DNA of 32,553 bases from G041228335 sp964580905 (GTDB lineage Bacteria > Pseudomonadota > Alphaproteobacteria > Puniceispirillales > UBA1172): the NCBI GenBank assembly GCA_964580905.1, contig CAZOLR010000022.1, positions 1-32,553 of the forward strand, given 5' to 3'. Under the pieces are notes generated by a model. The model worked only from the letters and a program-made list of their open reading frames with translations. It was not told where the DNA came from and ran no database searches. A program made the translations under genes and the position numbers. This document shows, one piece after another, positions 1 to 7,485 of the stretch (position 1 is the stretch's first letter; every line of letters begins with the position of its first letter).

Positions 1-2
1 TG

Positions 3-71
3 ATTGTCCTTTCTACCGGGTTGATGCTCGGGCTGCAGTTTATCGGCGATAAGGACACCCGGAACGACTGA
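3..71 (+). CDS. C-terminal tail of an unknown protein (partial)
   Basis: The third frame is open from the left edge to a TGA at 69-71 and encodes 22 residues that begin with a hydrophobic stretch (IVLSTGLMLGLQFIG) and end with a charged tail (DKDTRND). This could be the last membrane segment and cytoplasmic tail of a membrane protein lying mostly left of the window. The piece is too short to name a family, and a chance open frame is possible. Confidence 0.3.
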   Translation: MVLSTGLMLGLQFIGDKDTRND

Positions 72-204
72 CAGGGATATGTATTTCCAGTATTAACCGT
101 TATTGCACCAAGAGGCCTATATCACAGAGGTGAGGTGACCTGCTTATCACTAAAAAACTCGTTAAACTTATGAAATGCAAACTGGATAAGCGGAATGGTT
201 GGAG

Positions 205-2598
205 CTAGTCTTGAGAAACAAAAATATCATGATTTTTTGTATTATCTAAATGCGCTTGAAATGCATTCTTAATTCCTCTTTCAAAATTTCTAACATATTT
301 TTTTGTATTGAATAGAGATTGTGTTTTCCTATTTTCATCAAGTTTTTTGCGGATCTTTTGTAAGGCAACTTTGTTTTGGGCAAGCTCAAGTATCAGCTTT
401 TCATATTCTTGAGGTGATTTTGTTACAAGCTCATCAAGACCTAAGGCAAAAAGAAGGCTGGATGCAACACGTGCAGAAAACTGTTCTCCTTGTCTGGTTA
501 CAAGCGGGACGCCTGCCCATAAAGCATCACTCGCGGTTGAGTGGGCATTGTAATTAAAGCAGTCAAGAAAAAGATCAGCATGCTGGAGCCGCGCCAAATG
601 ATCTCGCATCTCCGGCACTCTTTCCGCAAATATAAGGCGGTTACCATCAACCTGGCGCTGTTCAGCTTCATGAATAAGATTGGTCATAACCTGATCATTG
701 CCTTTAGGAAGCCAAAGAACACTCTGGGGCACTTTCTGCATCACCCGCATCCAGATGTTAAATTCATAAGGGCTGATTTTATAACTGCTGTTAAAACAGC
801 AGAACACAAAATCATTTTCAGGCAAGCCATGATGCGGCCTTGTTTTTGGATCGTTGGATATTTCACGCATATCATCCGACGGGAAAAAAGTATCGGGCAA
901 ATAGATTATATTCTCATTATAAAATTGTTTTTGGCTTTCACCGACGACATTTTGATCTGCAATCATATAATCGATACAGTCCGTTCCCAATGTTCCCGGA
1001 TATCCGAGAAAACTTATCTGCACTGGAGCAAGCCTCTGGGCAAATAAGCCTATCCTTGCGTCGTCTGTATATCCTGCCATATCGATGGCAACACAAAGTT
1101 TCTGATCTCTGGCACGTTGAATGATTTCAATGTCCGGTAATTTGTAAAGATCATGAAAAACATCTACATCGCTTGTAACTTGCTTACGGATAATGCTGTT
1201 GTCAGGGGGGCCAAAGCTAAAAAGATGAACTTCAAATTTTGACCGATCATATTCCCGGAACAAACCTGACGATACGTGCATTACGGGATGATCCTTAACA
1301 TCAGCGCTGAAAAACCCAACCCTGATCTTTTCCTTTTTAAGCAGGTCTGTTTCCGTAACGTTTTGAACAGATCTGATGTTTTTATTTTTCCAGAAGTTTT
1401 CTGCGCGTTTCAATTGCCTTTCAGGATGATCTTCCATTGAGAGAAGCATATGGGGCGATACCGGATATGAATTTATACCCAATGTTGTGTAAGATTTTTC
1501 ATCGTTTTCAAAATCAGACCAGTCACATATCTTACGCTTATGACTTAGTATACCTAATTTAGCTTTATCAAAATCAGGATTTATATCGAGTGACAATCGG
1601 AACGAGGAAAGAGCCTGCTCACTTTTTCCCTGCTCAGCTAAGGACTCTCCAAGGTAATAATAACCTTCAAAGTTTTTATCGTTGGCTTCAATCGCGCTGA
1701 TATACGATTTATTTGCTTTGTCGTAATTTTTACTTAGTAGATAAAAATTTCCAAGATTGTTGAGAGCATAAAAATAAGTGGTATCCACCGCGATGGCTTT
1801 TTCAAGATATTCTATTGACTGCTCAATATAACCTTGTTCGTTCAGGATAACAGCGAGGTTATTTAAAGCTTCTGGGTAGGCAGGCTTAATACTTATCGCT
1901 TTTCTGTAATCTTCAGCCGCATGTTCAAGATTGCCGTATTCCTTGTGACATTTAGCTCTGTTGAAATAACTTCCCGCATTGTCTGGATTATATTCAAGGG
2001 CTTTTGTAAAATTGAGGATTGCGTCTGAAAAATTGCCCATATGGTAATAAGTAACACCTTTTCTATTATAGGCTTCGATGAAATCTGGCTTTATTTTCAG
2101 CACTTTGTCAAAGTTTTCTATGGCTTGTGGATATTTCTTTTGCTTTACAAGCATATTTGCTTTTTCGAAGACCGGCCTTGGGTTTTCAGGGGTAATTTTT
2201 TCTGCTTTCTCAAAAACCTTGATGGCATCACTTAAGTTATTTAGCCTGGAAAGGCTAACTCCTAAATTCATATAGGCATCAAAAAAGCCTGAATTTTTAG
2301 AAATAGCCTCTGAATACGCGGTAACTGCATTATCAAATTTTCTCATACTGAAAAGAACATTGCCAAGATTGTAGTATGCTTGTGCATAATCAGGTTTAAG
2401 CAATATCAATTTTCTGAATGCTTTTTCAGCAACGTCAAATTTTTTAAGCTGTACTGCACTTAATCCTAAAATTTCGAAAATAACTTGAATGTTCGGATGT
2501 TTTTTGCTCAATGAAAGTGCCTGATCAAAAGCCTGATCAATTCTTCCCTTTTGAAATAGCAAAATTAACTCTTGGATTTTTTTTTCATTTTTATTCAT
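205..2598 (-). CDS. TPR + O-GlcNAc transferase-like (SPINDLY/GT41) glycosyltransferase
   Basis: The 797-residue protein has about nine or ten TPR units in its first 350 residues (repeated patterns such as AYYNLGNVLF, ALNNLAVIL, ALNNLGNFYL) and a GT41 catalytic region from about residue 360 to 770. Conserved GT41 features are visible: CDW at the start of the catalytic part, DHPVMH with His437 where human OGT has its His498, a GYPGT segment, CFNSSYKI with Lys607 in the place of human Lys842, and HSTASDALWAGVP. Enzymes of this family attach GlcNAc or another sugar from a nucleotide sugar to Ser/Thr of proteins in the cytoplasm, with the TPR superhelix choosing the target. The donor and target here are unknown. 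The gene is visibly more AT-rich than the sugar genes to its right. It starts with a run of nine A's in codons 5 to 8, and its upstream region carries several palindromes. No signal peptide is seen. Confidence 0.9.
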   Translation of the reverse strand: MNKNEKKIQELILLFQKGRIDQAFDQALSLSKKHPNIQVIFEILGLSAVQLKKFDVAEKAFRKLILLKPDYAQAYYNLGNVLFSMRKFDNAVTAYSEAISKNSGFFDAYMNLGVSLSRLNNLSDAIKVFEKAEKITPENPRPVFEKANMLVKQKKYPQAIENFDKVLKIKPDFIEAYNRKGVTYYHMGNFSDAILNFTKALEYNPDNAGSYFNRAKCHKEYGNLEHAAEDYRKAISIKPAYPEALNNLAVILNEQGYIEQSIEYLEKAIAVDTTYFYALNNLGNFYLLSKNYDKANKSYISAIEANDKNFEGYYYLGESLAEQGKSEQALSSFRLSLDINPDFDKAKLGILSHKRKICDWSDFENDEKSYTTLGINSYPVSPHMLLSMEDHPERQLKRAENFWKNKNIRSVQNVTETDLLKKEKIRVGFFSADVKDHPVMHVSSGLFREYDRSKFEVHLFSFGPPDNSIIRKQVTSDVDVFHDLYKLPDIEIIQRARDQKLCVAIDMAGYTDDARIGLFAQRLAPVQISFLGYPGTLGTDCIDYMIADQNVVGESQKQFYNENIIYLPDTFFPSDDMREISNDPKTRPHHGLPENDFVFCCFNSSYKISPYEFNIWMRVMQKVPQSVLWLPKGNDQVMTNLIHEAEQRQVDGNRLIFAERVPEMRDHLARLQHADLFLDCFNYNAHSTASDALWAGVPLVTRQGEQFSARVASSLLFALGLDELVTKSPQEYEKLILELAQNKVALQKIRKKLDENRKTQSLFNTKKYVRNFERGIKNAFQAHLDNTKNHDIFVSQD

Positions 2599-2659
2599 AT
2601 GCGTTTTTCTTTAAACCAATAAAAACAACTTTGCTTATGCAAATGACATCACAGCGAAT

Positions 2660-2682
2660 AATCCGGACAAAATGTTCGGATT
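2660..2682. repeat. Inverted repeat, possible operator, upstream of the GT41 gene
   Basis: Arms AATCCGGACA (2660-2669) and TGTTCGGATT (2673-2682) pair at nine of ten positions, with a G-T at the tenth, around a three-base AAA spacer. It lies about 60 bases upstream of the GT41 start codon. There is no T-run, so an intrinsic terminator is unlikely; a dimeric regulator site or an RNA hairpin fits better. Confidence 0.4.
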
Positions 2683-2685
2683 TCT

Positions 2686-2705
2686 ATGTTATCTCACCGT
2701 AACAT
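2686..2705. repeat. Second inverted repeat next to the first
   Basis: ATGTTA (2686-2691) and TAACAT (2700-2705) are perfect six-base arms around an eight-base spacer, only three bases beyond the preceding palindrome. The spacing suits a helix-turn-helix dimer. Six-base arms in AT-rich DNA can also arise by chance. Confidence 0.3.
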
Positions 2706-2947
2706 GGTCTGTAAAATACGATAAATTTCAAAAATATGTTGATCCTTTAACCTTCAGAGAAGCAAGGCTTACCCGTTTCTTAGTAAGAAGTCGATTTATA
2801 TTACGTTCTGCGCAAGTTATGAACCTCCTGGTCTCATTTCATCAAGAAGTGTAAGGACACTTGACTTGGTTAAACCCTCGAAGACTGGAGGAGGGTGTGT
2901 AAATCTGATAAAATCCGCCTCCGATCATTTCTTATGGAGGAAAAGTC

Positions 2948-3220
2948 ATGAAAAAACTGTTCTGGGCAAGCCTTGTTACCATCGCGTTCAGCCAGCCGGC
3001 CCTTTCCCTTGAAAAAGAATGGAAGATGGTCGTCAAGCATTTTGACAGTATAGCCAATCAGTCCTATGAGCTGGTGACCAACGTGACCTATGACAGCGGA
3101 CGCAAATGCCATAGAGATGCCTATATCATGAACGTCAATTCAAAAAGCGGAAGTTTCAGCAATCTTACGACAGATGATATGGTCCGTTATTTTTGCGTGG
3201 CGCTGCCAAAACAAAGCTGA
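2948..3220 (+). CDS. Small secreted protein, function unknown
   Basis: The 90-residue product starts with a clear Sec signal peptide: KK, a hydrophobic core LFWASLVTIAFS, and probable cleavage after the ALS at 18-20. The mature part is about 70 residues with two cysteines (Cys54, Cys83) that could form a disulfide in the periplasm. The start is well supported by a GGAGG at 2936-2940, seven bases before the ATG. I do not recognise the family. The mature part holds three N-x-S/T triplets (Asn37, Asn45, Asn72), notable because the window also encodes an STT3-type oligosaccharyltransferase, although none has the acidic residue at -2 that Campylobacter PglB prefers. It is flanked by the GT41 gene (divergent) and an epimerase gene (same strand, 147 bases downstream). 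Confidence 0.75.
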   Translation: MKKLFWASLVTIAFSQPALSLEKEWKMVVKHFDSIANQSYELVTNVTYDSGRKCHRDAYIMNVNSKSGSFSNLTTDDMVRYFCVALPKQS

Positions 3221-3367
3221 ACGGAAAAACGGTATCGGGATGGTGTGAAGTGAGGTGCGATCACCATTGCTGAGGTTTGCTTTTTGTCGGCAAGAGGTAG
3301 ATAAATCCGCAGAAATCAGGCGGAATACTTAGAGACAAGGCAGGCGGTAAGGGCTATAAGATCAGGC

Positions 3368-4375
3368 ATGACCAACCCAATTCTAATCACCGGCGCCGCA
3401 GGTTTCATCGGTTTTCATACAGCGCTTGCGCTGAAAGCCGCAGGTCATGATGTTACCGGCATCGATAACATGAATGCCTATTACGACCCCCGGCTTAAAT
3501 CCGCGCGGCGGGAACATCTTGCCGAGAGCGGCATCACGGTGCAAACATGTGATCTTGCTGACCATGGCGCGACCCTCGATCTCTTCAGAACAATCGCACC
3601 GAAAGTCGTGATCCATCTGGCGGCCCAGGCAGGTGTCCGCTATTCACTTGAAAATCCGCTCGCCTATCGCGACAGCAATCTTTCAGGTTTCCTGCACGTG
3701 CTGGAAGGATGCCGGCATCTGGAGGTGGACCACCTGATTTACGCCTCTTCCTCCTCTGTTTATGGCGCCAACCACACGTATCCTTTCAGTGAAGACGATA
3801 CGGTGGATCATCCGCTCAGCCTTTATGCCGCAACCAAGAAAGCCAATGAAGCCATGGCGCATTCCTATGCGCATCTTTATGGGTTGCCGGTAACCGGTCT
3901 CAGGTTTTTCACCGTTTACGGCCCTTGGGGGCGCCCCGATATGGCCTATTATATCTTCACCAGAAAAATCCTGGCCGGTGAGCCGATCCCTGTTTTTGGT
4001 CAGGGTCAGATGCAGCGGGATTTCACTTATATCGATGATATCGTCGCCGGGATCACGGCACTCGTGCAAACGCCTGCTGCCGGCAATCCGGCCTGGAACC
4101 CAGCCGATCCTGATCCTGCGTCAAGTCTGGCGCCATGGCGAATCTATAATATCGGCAACAACACGCCGACTGAACTTGAATATTTCATCGATGTTCTGGA
4201 AAAAAATATCGGCGTATCCGCGATACGTGAATATAAGCCCATGCAACCCGGTGATGTTGTTCGTACCGCGGCAGATATCACCGCCCTCAGCAAGGCGGTC
4301 GGTTTTGCGCCGTCAACCCCGATAGAAGACGGCATCCCCCGCTTTGTCGAATGGTACCGGAAGTTTCATAACTGA
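3368..4375 (+). CDS. NAD-dependent epimerase, UDP-glucuronate 4-epimerase type
   Basis: This 335-residue extended short-chain dehydrogenase has the Rossmann motif GAAGFIG (Gly9, Gly12, Gly15), a YASSSSVYG strand carrying the catalytic Ser, and the catalytic pair Tyr153/Lys157 in YAATK. The acidic-turn region IDNMNAYYDPRLK and the C-terminal pattern of MQPGDV followed by a closing FVEWY are typical of UDP-glucuronate 4-epimerases, which interconvert UDP-GlcA and UDP-GalA in the cytoplasm for capsule or LPS. A UDP-glucose or UDP-GlcNAc epimerase of the same fold cannot be excluded by eye. It converges on gmhA, with a perfect 20-base palindrome between the two stops. The window also has galU, which makes UDP-glucose, but no UDP-glucose dehydrogenase. 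Confidence 0.88.
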   Translation: MTNPILITGAAGFIGFHTALALKAAGHDVTGIDNMNAYYDPRLKSARREHLAESGITVQTCDLADHGATLDLFRTIAPKVVIHLAAQAGVRYSLENPLAYRDSNLSGFLHVLEGCRHLEVDHLIYASSSSVYGANHTYPFSEDDTVDHPLSLYAATKKANEAMAHSYAHLYGLPVTGLRFFTVYGPWGRPDMAYYIFTRKILAGEPIPVFGQGQMQRDFTYIDDIVAGITALVQTPAAGNPAWNPADPDPASSLAPWRIYNIGNNTPTELEYFIDVLEKNIGVSAIREYKPMQPGDVVRTAADITALSKAVGFAPSTPIEDGIPRFVEWYRKFHN

Positions 4376-4391
4376 CGGGTATACCCGTCAG
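4372..4391. terminator. Perfect 20-base palindrome between convergent genes, probable bidirectional terminator
   Basis: CTGACGGG-TATA-CCCGTCAG folds into an eight-base-pair, GC-rich hairpin. It overlaps the epimerase stop (4373-4375) and ends one base before the gmhA stop region (4393). There is no U-tract on either side, so it would be an atypical terminator or an mRNA 3'-end stabiliser. Confidence 0.5.
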
Positions 4392-4392
4392 C

Positions 4393-4977
4393 TCAATACC
4401 CGAGAAGCTTTTCCACCGATGCTGTTATCGCATGGCCCAGCGCAATGTGGCTTTCCTGAATAAATGGTGTCTGTTCTGCGGGAACGTCAATGAGGATATC
4501 CGCCAGAACTGCCATTTTGCCGCCGCCCGCACCGGTCATGGCCACGGTGGTTATTCCAAGTTGTCTGGCTGCCTCGAGCGCCTTGACGACATTGGCCGAA
4601 TTTCCGCTGGTGGAAAGGCCGATCAGCACATCTCCCGTTTTGCCAAGGGTTTCCACCTGGCGGGCAAAAATGCCCTCATAGCCGAAATCATTGCTGTAGG
4701 CGGTGATAAACGATGTATCGGTGGTGAGAGCCAACGCCGCCAGCCCCCGGCGAGGACGCTGATGATCAAGGGTGGCCACAAATTCAGCCGCAATGTGCTG
4801 GGCGTCACCTGCCGAGCCGCCATTGCCGCAGAACATCACCTTGCCCCCCGATGTGAGGCTTGCGGCAATAGCTTCAGCCGCCGCAACCGCGGCATCCCGG
4901 CATTCAGTCGCCGCCGCTGTCTTGATTTCAGCTGAACGCCGCAGATGCGTTTCAATGTCCCGGGCAAGATCTGGCAT
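4393..4977 (-). CDS. gmhA: Sedoheptulose-7-phosphate (phosphoheptose) isomerase
   Basis: The 194-residue SIS-domain protein matches GmhA in length. The sugar-phosphate loop CGNGGSAGDAQH (Gly51 to His61) and the second SIS motif GLSTSGNSANVV (about 120-131) are present. His61, Glu65, Gln174 and His182 sit where GmhA binds its active-site zinc. The enzyme turns sedoheptulose 7-phosphate into D-glycero-D-manno-heptose 7-phosphate, the first step to the ADP- or GDP-heptose used in LPS core, capsule or glycoproteins. It acts in the cytoplasm as a tetramer. It is divergent from galU, separated by 113 bases. No other heptose gene (gmhB, hldE) is in the window, so the rest of the pathway must be elsewhere. 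Confidence 0.92.
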   Translation of the reverse strand: MPDLARDIETHLRRSAEIKTAAATECRDAAVAAAEAIAASLTSGGKVMFCGNGGSAGDAQHIAAEFVATLDHQRPRRGLAALALTTDTSFITAYSNDFGYEGIFARQVETLGKTGDVLIGLSTSGNSANVVKALEAARQLGITTVAMTGAGGGKMAVLADILIDVPAEQTPFIQESHIALGHAITASVEKLLGY

Positions 4978-5020
4978 GGGTTAACCCTTTATTCCAAATT
5001 TATCAGACCTATTATGCCCG

Positions 5021-5049
5021 TTGGAATGTTTGTGGCAATATATTAGTAT
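5021..5049 (+). promoter_or_regulatory. Possible sigma-70-type promoter for galU-pgm
   Basis: A -35-like TTGGAA (5021-5026) and a -10-like TAGTAT (5044-5049) are separated by exactly 17 bases and lie about 40 bases before the galU start. Each hexamer matches consensus at four of six positions, so this is only a candidate. Confidence 0.3.
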
Positions 5050-5090
5050 CCTTAAAAGTGGTGCTAATTCGATGAATACGAGATGACGGA

Positions 5091-5978
5091 ATGACCAATA
5101 CCCCCAAAATAAGAAAAGCGATTTTCCCTGTCGGCGGGCTGGGCACTCGTTTTCTTCCCGCCACAAAATCCATGCCCAAGGAAATGCTCCCCGTGGTGGA
5201 CAAGCCGCTGATCCAATATGCGGTGGAAGAAGCCGCCGAAGCGGGCATAGAGGAATTTATATTTGTCACCGGGCGCGGAAAATCTGCCATTGAAGATCAT
5301 TTTGACCATTCCGCCGAACTCGAACAGACCCTGGCCAGACACAACAAGACCACCGGGCTTGAGCTTGTCAGGGAAATGCTGTTTGAGCCCGGCGCCGTCG
5401 CCTATATCCGCCAGCAGGAGCCTGCCGGACTGGGGCACGCGATCTGGTGCGCACGGCACCTTGTCCAAAACGAACCTGTAGCCATCCTTCTCGCCGATGA
5501 CCTGATCCTGCCGGCAAGAGGCAGGGCGGGATGTATGAAAGAGATGGTCGATGCCTGGTCAGGCACAGGCGGGAACATGGTCGCCGCCATGGAGGTGGCG
5601 CGGGAGGAGACCAGATCTTACGGGATAATCACCCCCGGGGCACAGAACGGTGCCCTTACCGAAGTAACGGGGCTTATAGAAAAACCTGCCCCAGAGGATG
5701 CACCGTCACAACTTGCCGTGGTCGGCAGATATATCATCGAGGCAGGCGTTTTCGATGAGATTGGCAAAATGAAGACAGGCGCGGGAGGTGAAATTCAGCT
5801 GACTGATTCCCTTGCGCAACGGATTGGTCATGCTCCTTTCAACAGTTTCACTTTCAGCGGGACACGTTACGACTGCGGCTCCAAAACCGGTTTTCTGAAG
5901 GCTAATATCGCCTTTGCCATGGAACGGGAGGACATGGCCCCGGAACTGGGCGACTGGCTGAAGACCTGGAAATCCTGA
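5091..5978 (+). CDS. galU: UTP--glucose-1-phosphate uridylyltransferase
   Basis: The 295-residue protein carries the nucleotidyltransferase signature GGLGTRFLPATKSMPKEM at residues 15-32, followed by DKPLIQY, and the GalU-type C-terminal region RYDCGSKTGFLKA. Length and motifs fit bacterial GalU, which makes UDP-glucose from UTP and glucose 1-phosphate in the cytoplasm. UDP-glucose feeds surface polysaccharide, LPS core and UDP-glucuronate synthesis. The next gene starts 13 bases after the stop and encodes the mutase that can supply glucose 1-phosphate, so the two are very probably co-transcribed and act in sequence. Confidence 0.95.
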   Translation: MTNTPKIRKAIFPVGGLGTRFLPATKSMPKEMLPVVDKPLIQYAVEEAAEAGIEEFIFVTGRGKSAIEDHFDHSAELEQTLARHNKTTGLELVREMLFEPGAVAYIRQQEPAGLGHAIWCARHLVQNEPVAILLADDLILPARGRAGCMKEMVDAWSGTGGNMVAAMEVAREETRSYGIITPGAQNGALTEVTGLIEKPAPEDAPSQLAVVGRYIIEAGVFDEIGKMKTGAGGEIQLTDSLAQRIGHAPFNSFTFSGTRYDCGSKTGFLKANIAFAMEREDMAPELGDWLKTWKS

Positions 5979-5991
5979 GGTCAGGAGAACG

Positions 5992-7392
5992 ATGATGCGT
6001 CATGATTTTCATCCGACCATATTGCGATCCTACGATATCCGCGGCATTGTCGGCACAACCCTAAGCACCGAAGATGCCCGTGCCATCGGCCTCGGTTTTG
6101 CCCGTTTCGTGGCAGAGACCGGAGGCAGCAGGGTTGCGGTCGGGCGGGATGGACGGCTCAGCTCGCCTGAACTGGCAGATGCCCTTATCCATGGCCTTGT
6201 TGACGGCGGCATGACTGTTCTGGATATCGGACTCGGCCCGACGCCGATGCTATATTTTGCCGATCAGCATCATCAGACCGATGGCGCCATTCAGGTCACC
6301 GGCTCACATAACCCGCCTACCCATAACGGGTTCAAGATGGTGCTGGGGCACAAGCCTTTTTTCGGCGACGATATTACCGCGCTTGGCCAGCGCCTGGCCG
6401 CAGGTGTTGAAACCCAAACCGGCGGATCGGTTGAACGGATTGAGATTACCGATATTTATGTCCGTGCGATGCTTGAAAAAGCAGGCCAGAACCTTGATAT
6501 GCTGGCATCGGAGACCCTCATCTGGGATTGCGGCAACGGGGCAACCGGGCCCATCGTAACCTCGCTTGTTCAGCATCTGCCGGGAAAGCATCAGGTGCTT
6601 TTTCCCGAAGTGGACGGCACTTTCCCCAATCATCACCCGGACCCGGTTGATCCGGAAACTCTGGGCATGCTCCGCACAGCGGTGGCGGAAAACAACGCCA
6701 TGATGGGTATAGGGTTTGACGGTGATGGTGATCGCATCGGGCTGGTCGATGCCAAAGGCCGACAGGTGCCCGGTGATCTTCTTACCGCCTATCTGGCCCG
6801 GGGGGTGATTGCGCGCAATCCGGGCAGGGATATCATCTTTGACGTGAAATCCTCTCTTGCCGCCCTTGATGCTGTTGCCAGAGCAGGCGGCAAGCCAAGC
6901 TTATGGAAAACCGGTCACAGCCATATGAAGATGAAACTGAAAGAAACCGGTGCACCCCTTGCAGGTGAGATGAGCGGTCATCTTTTCATTGCAGATAACT
7001 ATTTCGGCTTTGATGATGCTCTTTTCGCGGCACTCAGCATCTTGAACGAATACACCCGTTGCAAAGAGAGTATCACCAGCTTTCTTGACAGTCTGCCGCC
7101 GGTCTTTGCCACACCTGAATTGCGCATCCCTTGTGCCGATGAACAAAAATTTGATGTCGTCCGGCGCGTGATCGGTGATGTGACCGAAAGCCCTGACAAG
7201 GATCAGACAGGTATCGCTGATATGGACGGGATCAGGGTTTCAGGTGAGCTGGGCTGGTGGCTGATCCGGGCATCCAATACCGGCGCCGAGCTGGTGGCAC
7301 GTGCCGAGGGCCGGGATGAAACAAGCCGGGATCAGCTGAAAGAGCGGATCAGGTCACGTCTCAGCAAGGCTGGCCTTGAATGGGATGAATAA
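5992..7392 (+). CDS. Phosphomannomutase/phosphoglucomutase (AlgC/ManB type)
   Basis: The 466-residue alpha-D-phosphohexomutase has all four domain signatures: the phosphoserine loop TGSHNP with Ser105, the Mg-binding loop DGDGDR (Asp243, Asp245, Asp247), the sugar-binding EMSGH segment, and the phosphate-binding RASNTGAELV near the C terminus. This length and motif set is typical of bifunctional PMM/PGM enzymes, which interconvert the 6- and 1-phosphates of mannose and glucose. Which sugar dominates cannot be read from the sequence. The 13-base gap after galU indicates one operon and suggests a role in supplying glucose 1-phosphate to GalU. The start has a GGAG-containing stretch a few bases upstream. 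Confidence 0.93.
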   Translation: MMRHDFHPTILRSYDIRGIVGTTLSTEDARAIGLGFARFVAETGGSRVAVGRDGRLSSPELADALIHGLVDGGMTVLDIGLGPTPMLYFADQHHQTDGAIQVTGSHNPPTHNGFKMVLGHKPFFGDDITALGQRLAAGVETQTGGSVERIEITDIYVRAMLEKAGQNLDMLASETLIWDCGNGATGPIVTSLVQHLPGKHQVLFPEVDGTFPNHHPDPVDPETLGMLRTAVAENNAMMGIGFDGDGDRIGLVDAKGRQVPGDLLTAYLARGVIARNPGRDIIFDVKSSLAALDAVARAGGKPSLWKTGHSHMKMKLKETGAPLAGEMSGHLFIADNYFGFDDALFAALSILNEYTRCKESITSFLDSLPPVFATPELRIPCADEQKFDVVRRVIGDVTESPDKDQTGIADMDGIRVSGELGWWLIRASNTGAELVARAEGRDETSRDQLKERIRSRLSKAGLEWDE

Positions 7393-7485
7393 ATAGGCCT
7401 CCGGGCACTGCATGGTCTTTACAGCCATGCCCCGGATCAATATATTCCGCAACGACAATTCACCAAAGAGCCGAAGAGTATATCC

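Larger units (their letters stand above)
2599..2947. promoter_or_regulatory. 349-bp divergent intergenic region with clustered palindromes
   Basis: This gap separates the minus-strand GT41 gene from the plus-strand small secreted protein, so it should hold both promoters. I find no convincing ORF in it. It contains four inverted repeats, listed separately or in the findings: 2630-2643, 2660-2682, 2686-2705 and 2847-2862. A weak -10-like GATAAA at 2907-2912 could serve the small protein, but it has no good -35 partner. Function is inferred from position only. Confidence 0.4.

Noticed and set aside
2577..2585. T-run on the plus strand read as an intrinsic terminator
   Set aside because: It is inside the GT41 coding start on the opposite strand and no GC-rich hairpin precedes it.
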